From positions 83,153 through 147,152 of the forward strand of contig CAWBNB010000035.1 in the NCBI GenBank assembly GCA_963789885.1: DNA of 64,000 nt. The letters are read 5' to 3'. This document shows, in pieces, positions 62,129 to 64,000 of the stretch. Positions within the stretch are counted from its first letter, which is position 1, and the number at the start of each line of letters is the position of its first letter. Source of the stretch: DATEDA01 sp963789885 (GTDB taxonomy: Bacteria > Pseudomonadota > Gammaproteobacteria > Burkholderiales > SG8-39). Under the pieces are notes generated by a model that was given only the letters and a program-made list of their open reading frames with translations, was not told the origin of the DNA and ran no database searches. The position numbers and the translations under genes are program-made.

Positions 62129-62187
62129 GCCGAACCAGCGGTTGCAGCGGACTCGCCACGGCGGCCCGCTGAACCGCGAAGTTAGAC
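62129..62187 (+). repeat. attC site of cassette 4
   Basis: 59-bp short type: R'' GCCGAAC (62129-62135), complement of 5' core GTTCGGC; arms GCGGTT-g-CAGCGG / CCGCTG-AACCGC; R' GTTAGAC (62181-62187). Confidence 0.9.
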
Positions 62188-62209
62188 ACGACCTTTTGAG
62201 GATGCGATC

Positions 62210-62719
62210 GTGACATCGGCCGAATCTGACTACCTTCTTCGCCTTGCATCCCTCTCGTTGTCGTTTGTCGGTTTTTCGGCGGTGGTTGTCACCCTCCGAG
62301 GTGCGCTGGGAGGCGAACTCGCCAATCGGCACCTCCGCCTCGTGCGCCTCTACATTGAAGGCGGCTTTCTGGTCACGACACTGGCATTAGTTCCCACACT
62401 TCTAAACCTTCTTCATGTCCCTGACACCATCACTTGGCCCCTATCCAGCGCAATCGCTGCTTCGATTCTGACCTTTGTTCTCGTCATCCAATTCCGTCGT
62501 CGCCGCACTGTCGAGCCCGGCCGGTTTCCTCCATGGGTGATCGCGATTTACGGTGTTTCAATCGTGGCGGTGGCGGGTCTCTGGCTCAACGTCGCAGGAC
62601 TTCCCTTCCAACCGAATGTCGGCCCTTACGCCGTTGCCCTGACGTGGGCCCTTTGCGTCTTTGGATTCATTTTTGTTCGAACCATAGAGTTATTCCTCCA
62701 TCGAACACCCGAAACCTGA
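62210..62719 (+). CDS. Cassette 5: four-helix membrane protein
   Basis: 169 residues from GTG 62210. Four transmembrane segments (LSLSFVGFSAVVVTL, FLVTTLALVPTLLNLL, SAIAASILTFVLVIQF, AVALTWALCVFGFIFV) separated by short loops; no enzymatic motif. Common type of cassette-encoded membrane protein of unknown function. 126 bp of non-coding sequence separates its stop from R''. Confidence 0.75.
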   Translation: MTSAESDYLLRLASLSLSFVGFSAVVVTLRGALGGELANRHLRLVRLYIEGGFLVTTLALVPTLLNLLHVPDTITWPLSSAIAASILTFVLVIQFRRRRTVEPGRFPPWVIAIYGVSIVAVAGLWLNVAGLPFQPNVGPYAVALTWALCVFGFIFVRTIELFLHRTPET

Positions 62720-62845
62720 GACAGTCATCTGATTGTGTCTGCTGAGACGTCGTCAGGCCAAACGCCGGGGAGGTGCTCCGAGTCAACGCGAAGGTCTTCC
62801 CGCGGGAGGCCATACACGCGCTTGTCGCGCTCGCAAAGCCATGAG

Positions 62846-62941
62846 GTCTAACCAGCGCTTCGAGCCGACGGCTGCAAGCGTGCCGCTTGCAGTACCCTCC
62901 TCGCTTCGCTCGTCGGCCGCGGCTCAAGCGCGACGCTCGGC
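62846..62941 (+). repeat. attC site of cassette 5
   Basis: R'' GTCTAAC (62846-62852) complements the 5' core GTTAGAC at 62181; arms GCGCTT-c-GAGCC / GGCTC-AAGCGC; R' is GCTCGGC (62935-62941), one base off the GTTRRRY consensus. Confidence 0.8.
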
Positions 62942-63012
62942 CTCGCGACGCATCTGACGTCCGGCTCGTTTGCTGAGAGTGGAAGGGGGAGACTGGCAAC
63001 GGAGAGACTGCG

Positions 63013-63900
63013 ATGACCGACACGCCCTTCCATGGGGTTTTCCCCTACCTGGTATCACCGGTCAGAACATCCGGAGAGGTGAACGCCGACGTCCTCGCAC
63101 GGCTGTGCGACGAGCTCATCGGCGCCGGTGTCCACGGCCTGACGCCCTTGGGATCCACCGGGGAGTTCGCCTATCTTTCCTGGGCGCAGCGGCGGCGGGT
63201 CGTTGAGGTCGTTGTCCAAGCCGCGAGCGGCCGCGTCCCGGTGGTGGCAGGAGTAGCTTCGACCACGATCGCCGACGCCGTCTCCCAGGCACGCGAGTTC
63301 GAGCGCCTTGGCTGCAGCGGGATTCTCGCGATCCTGGAGGCCTACTTCCCGATCACCGATGAAGGCGTGTTTGCCTATTTCAAGGCTATCGCCGAGTCGG
63401 TTTCGATCCCGGTGGTGCTGTACACCAACCCGACCTTCCAGCGATCGGATTTGAGCCTGCCCGTCATCGAGCGCTTGAGCCGGATCCCCAACATCCGTTA
63501 CATAAAGGACGCCTCGTTCAACACGGGTCGGCTACTTTCAATCATCAATCGGGTCGAAGGCCGGATGCAGGTGTTCGCGGCCTCAGCGCACATTCCGGTC
63601 TGTGTGATGATGATCGGTGGCGTGGGCTGGATGGCCGGCCCTGCCTGCGTTGCGCCACGACAAAGCGTCGAGTTGTACGACCTCTGCCGACGAGGCGATT
63701 GGGCGACGGCAATGGAACGTCAACGGCCGCTGTGGAATTTGAACCAGGCCTTCGCCAAGTACAACCTCGCTGCCTGCATCAAAGGCGGACTAGAGCTTCA
63801 AGGTTATGCGGTTGGCGCCCCGTTACCACCGCAAGCACCACTGTCCCCCGAGGGCATCGAGGAAGTGAGGCGTGCGCTCGTCGCCATCGGAGCGTTGTAA
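63013..63900 (+). CDS. Cassette 6: DHDPS/N-acetylneuraminate lyase-family aldolase
   Basis: 295 residues. Class I aldolase of the DapA superfamily: LTPLGSTGEF (phosphate/carboxylate loop), Tyr137 in VVLYTNP and Schiff-base Lys165 in IRYIKDAS. DapA proper has GTTGE where this has GSTGE. Probably a catabolic aldolase or lyase rather than lysine biosynthetic. Full-length and apparently functional. GGAGA precedes ATG 63013. Confidence 0.88.
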   Translation: MTDTPFHGVFPYLVSPVRTSGEVNADVLARLCDELIGAGVHGLTPLGSTGEFAYLSWAQRRRVVEVVVQAASGRVPVVAGVASTTIADAVSQAREFERLGCSGILAILEAYFPITDEGVFAYFKAIAESVSIPVVLYTNPTFQRSDLSLPVIERLSRIPNIRYIKDASFNTGRLLSIINRVEGRMQVFAASAHIPVCVMMIGGVGWMAGPACVAPRQSVELYDLCRRGDWATAMERQRPLWNLNQAFAKYNLAACIKGGLELQGYAVGAPLPPQAPLSPEGIEEVRRALVAIGAL

Positions 63901-63926
63901 CCAGCTTAGGACAGGAGGCGTATGAC

Positions 63927-63996
63927 GCCGAACCAGCCCATGCACCGGACCCGCTCCGGCGGGCTCCGCCAGGGCTGGTCATCATGAACGTTAGGC
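63927..63996 (+). repeat. attC site of cassette 6
   Basis: R'' GCCGAAC (63927-63933) and R' GTTAGGC (63990-63996); CCAGCCC / GGGCTGG inner arms. The next cassette starts at 63991 and continues beyond the window. Confidence 0.82.
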
Positions 63997-64000
63997 ATCA

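Larger units (their letters stand above)
53241..63996 (+). mobile_element. Integron gene-cassette array without visible integrase (CALIN-like)
   Basis: Six cassette units on the plus strand, separated by attC sites ending GTTRRRY-like: 53241-54044, 54045-56864, 56865-61473 (interrupted), 61474-62181, 62182-62935 and 62936-63990. For cassettes 1, 2, 4 and 5 the seven-base 5' core is the exact reverse complement of the R'' core of their own attC, as expected for cassettes that once circularised; cassette 6 has one mismatch. Base composition and codon use are visibly less GC-rich in cassettes 1, 4 and 5 than in the flanking operon. No integrase in the window. Confidence 0.85.

Overview
The window looks like high-GC chromosomal DNA from a betaproteobacterium, probably Burkholderiales-like. 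This rests on a Bug/TctC-type binding protein, DUF4124 and DUF1328 proteins, CreD, a GcvA-like LysR regulator, a feruloyl-CoA-synthase-type ligase next to a branched-chain-type ABC transporter, and a gene-cassette array. The taxonomic call is an inference; no rRNA or tRNA gene was seen. About ten genes carry single-base frameshifts while both halves remain well conserved. Many of these are probably assembly errors, so I annotate them as one gene each and say where the frame breaks.

Layout. 1-5012: ArsA-like ATPase (cut by the window edge) with two tandem paralogous small proteins, a membrane-anchored protein, CstA, a CbiM-like membrane protein and a pentapeptide-repeat protein. 5111-19761: an apparently coherent and little-described secretion system. 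Five short peptides with a double-glycine type leader (xxVRGG) sit on both flanks. A co-directional, overlapping operon (18858 to 8358, minus strand) encodes a TolC/NodT-like outer-membrane protein, a two-FHA-domain membrane protein, an HlyD adaptor, a cytoplasmic SurA/PpiC-like isomerase, a C39-peptidase ABC exporter with two N-terminal cyclic-nucleotide-binding domains, and a sigma-54 activator. A PP2C phosphatase converges on it. Every peptide gene has a sigma-54 -24/-12 element (GG-N10-GC) and, about 120 bp further upstream, a CCAACAG/CTGTTGG inverted repeat, good to partial in quality. The simplest reading is that the operon's own activator switches on the peptides that its exporter trims and exports, with phospho-threonine signalling (PP2C/FHA) as an extra control layer.

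19937-29694: catabolic genes, namely a badly frameshifted mandelate-racemase-type dehydratase, an acyl-CoA ligase, two MaoC-type hydratases, a DUF6282-like amidohydrolase, a flavin reductase-like protein, a bicupin, a hotdog thioesterase, a LigB-type extradiol dioxygenase and a MetE-like enzyme. 27194-27300 holds a 15-residue lysine-rich microprotein with its own terminator. 29726-43851: mixed housekeeping and accessory genes (CreD, AlkB, DUF1328, YihY, ferritin-like, metallo-beta-lactamase, LysR with a luciferase-like oxidoreductase, tautomerase, alpha/beta hydrolase, CMD, TctC, second MetE-like). 43952-53024: feruloyl-CoA-synthase-like ligase, TetR regulator, long-chain acyl-CoA synthetase and a complete LIV-type ABC transporter in one operon, with a palindromic candidate TetR operator at 43871-43888.

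53241-63996: an array of integron gene cassettes with no integrase in view. Each complete cassette can be delimited because the 5'-terminal core of the cassette is the reverse complement of the R'' core of its own attC (three-letter chemistry visible directly). The third cassette is interrupted: its gene is cut near 57115, and about 4.3 kb carrying a DUF1214 fragment, a methyltransferase and a large ATPase regulator lead straight into the 3' half of an attC.
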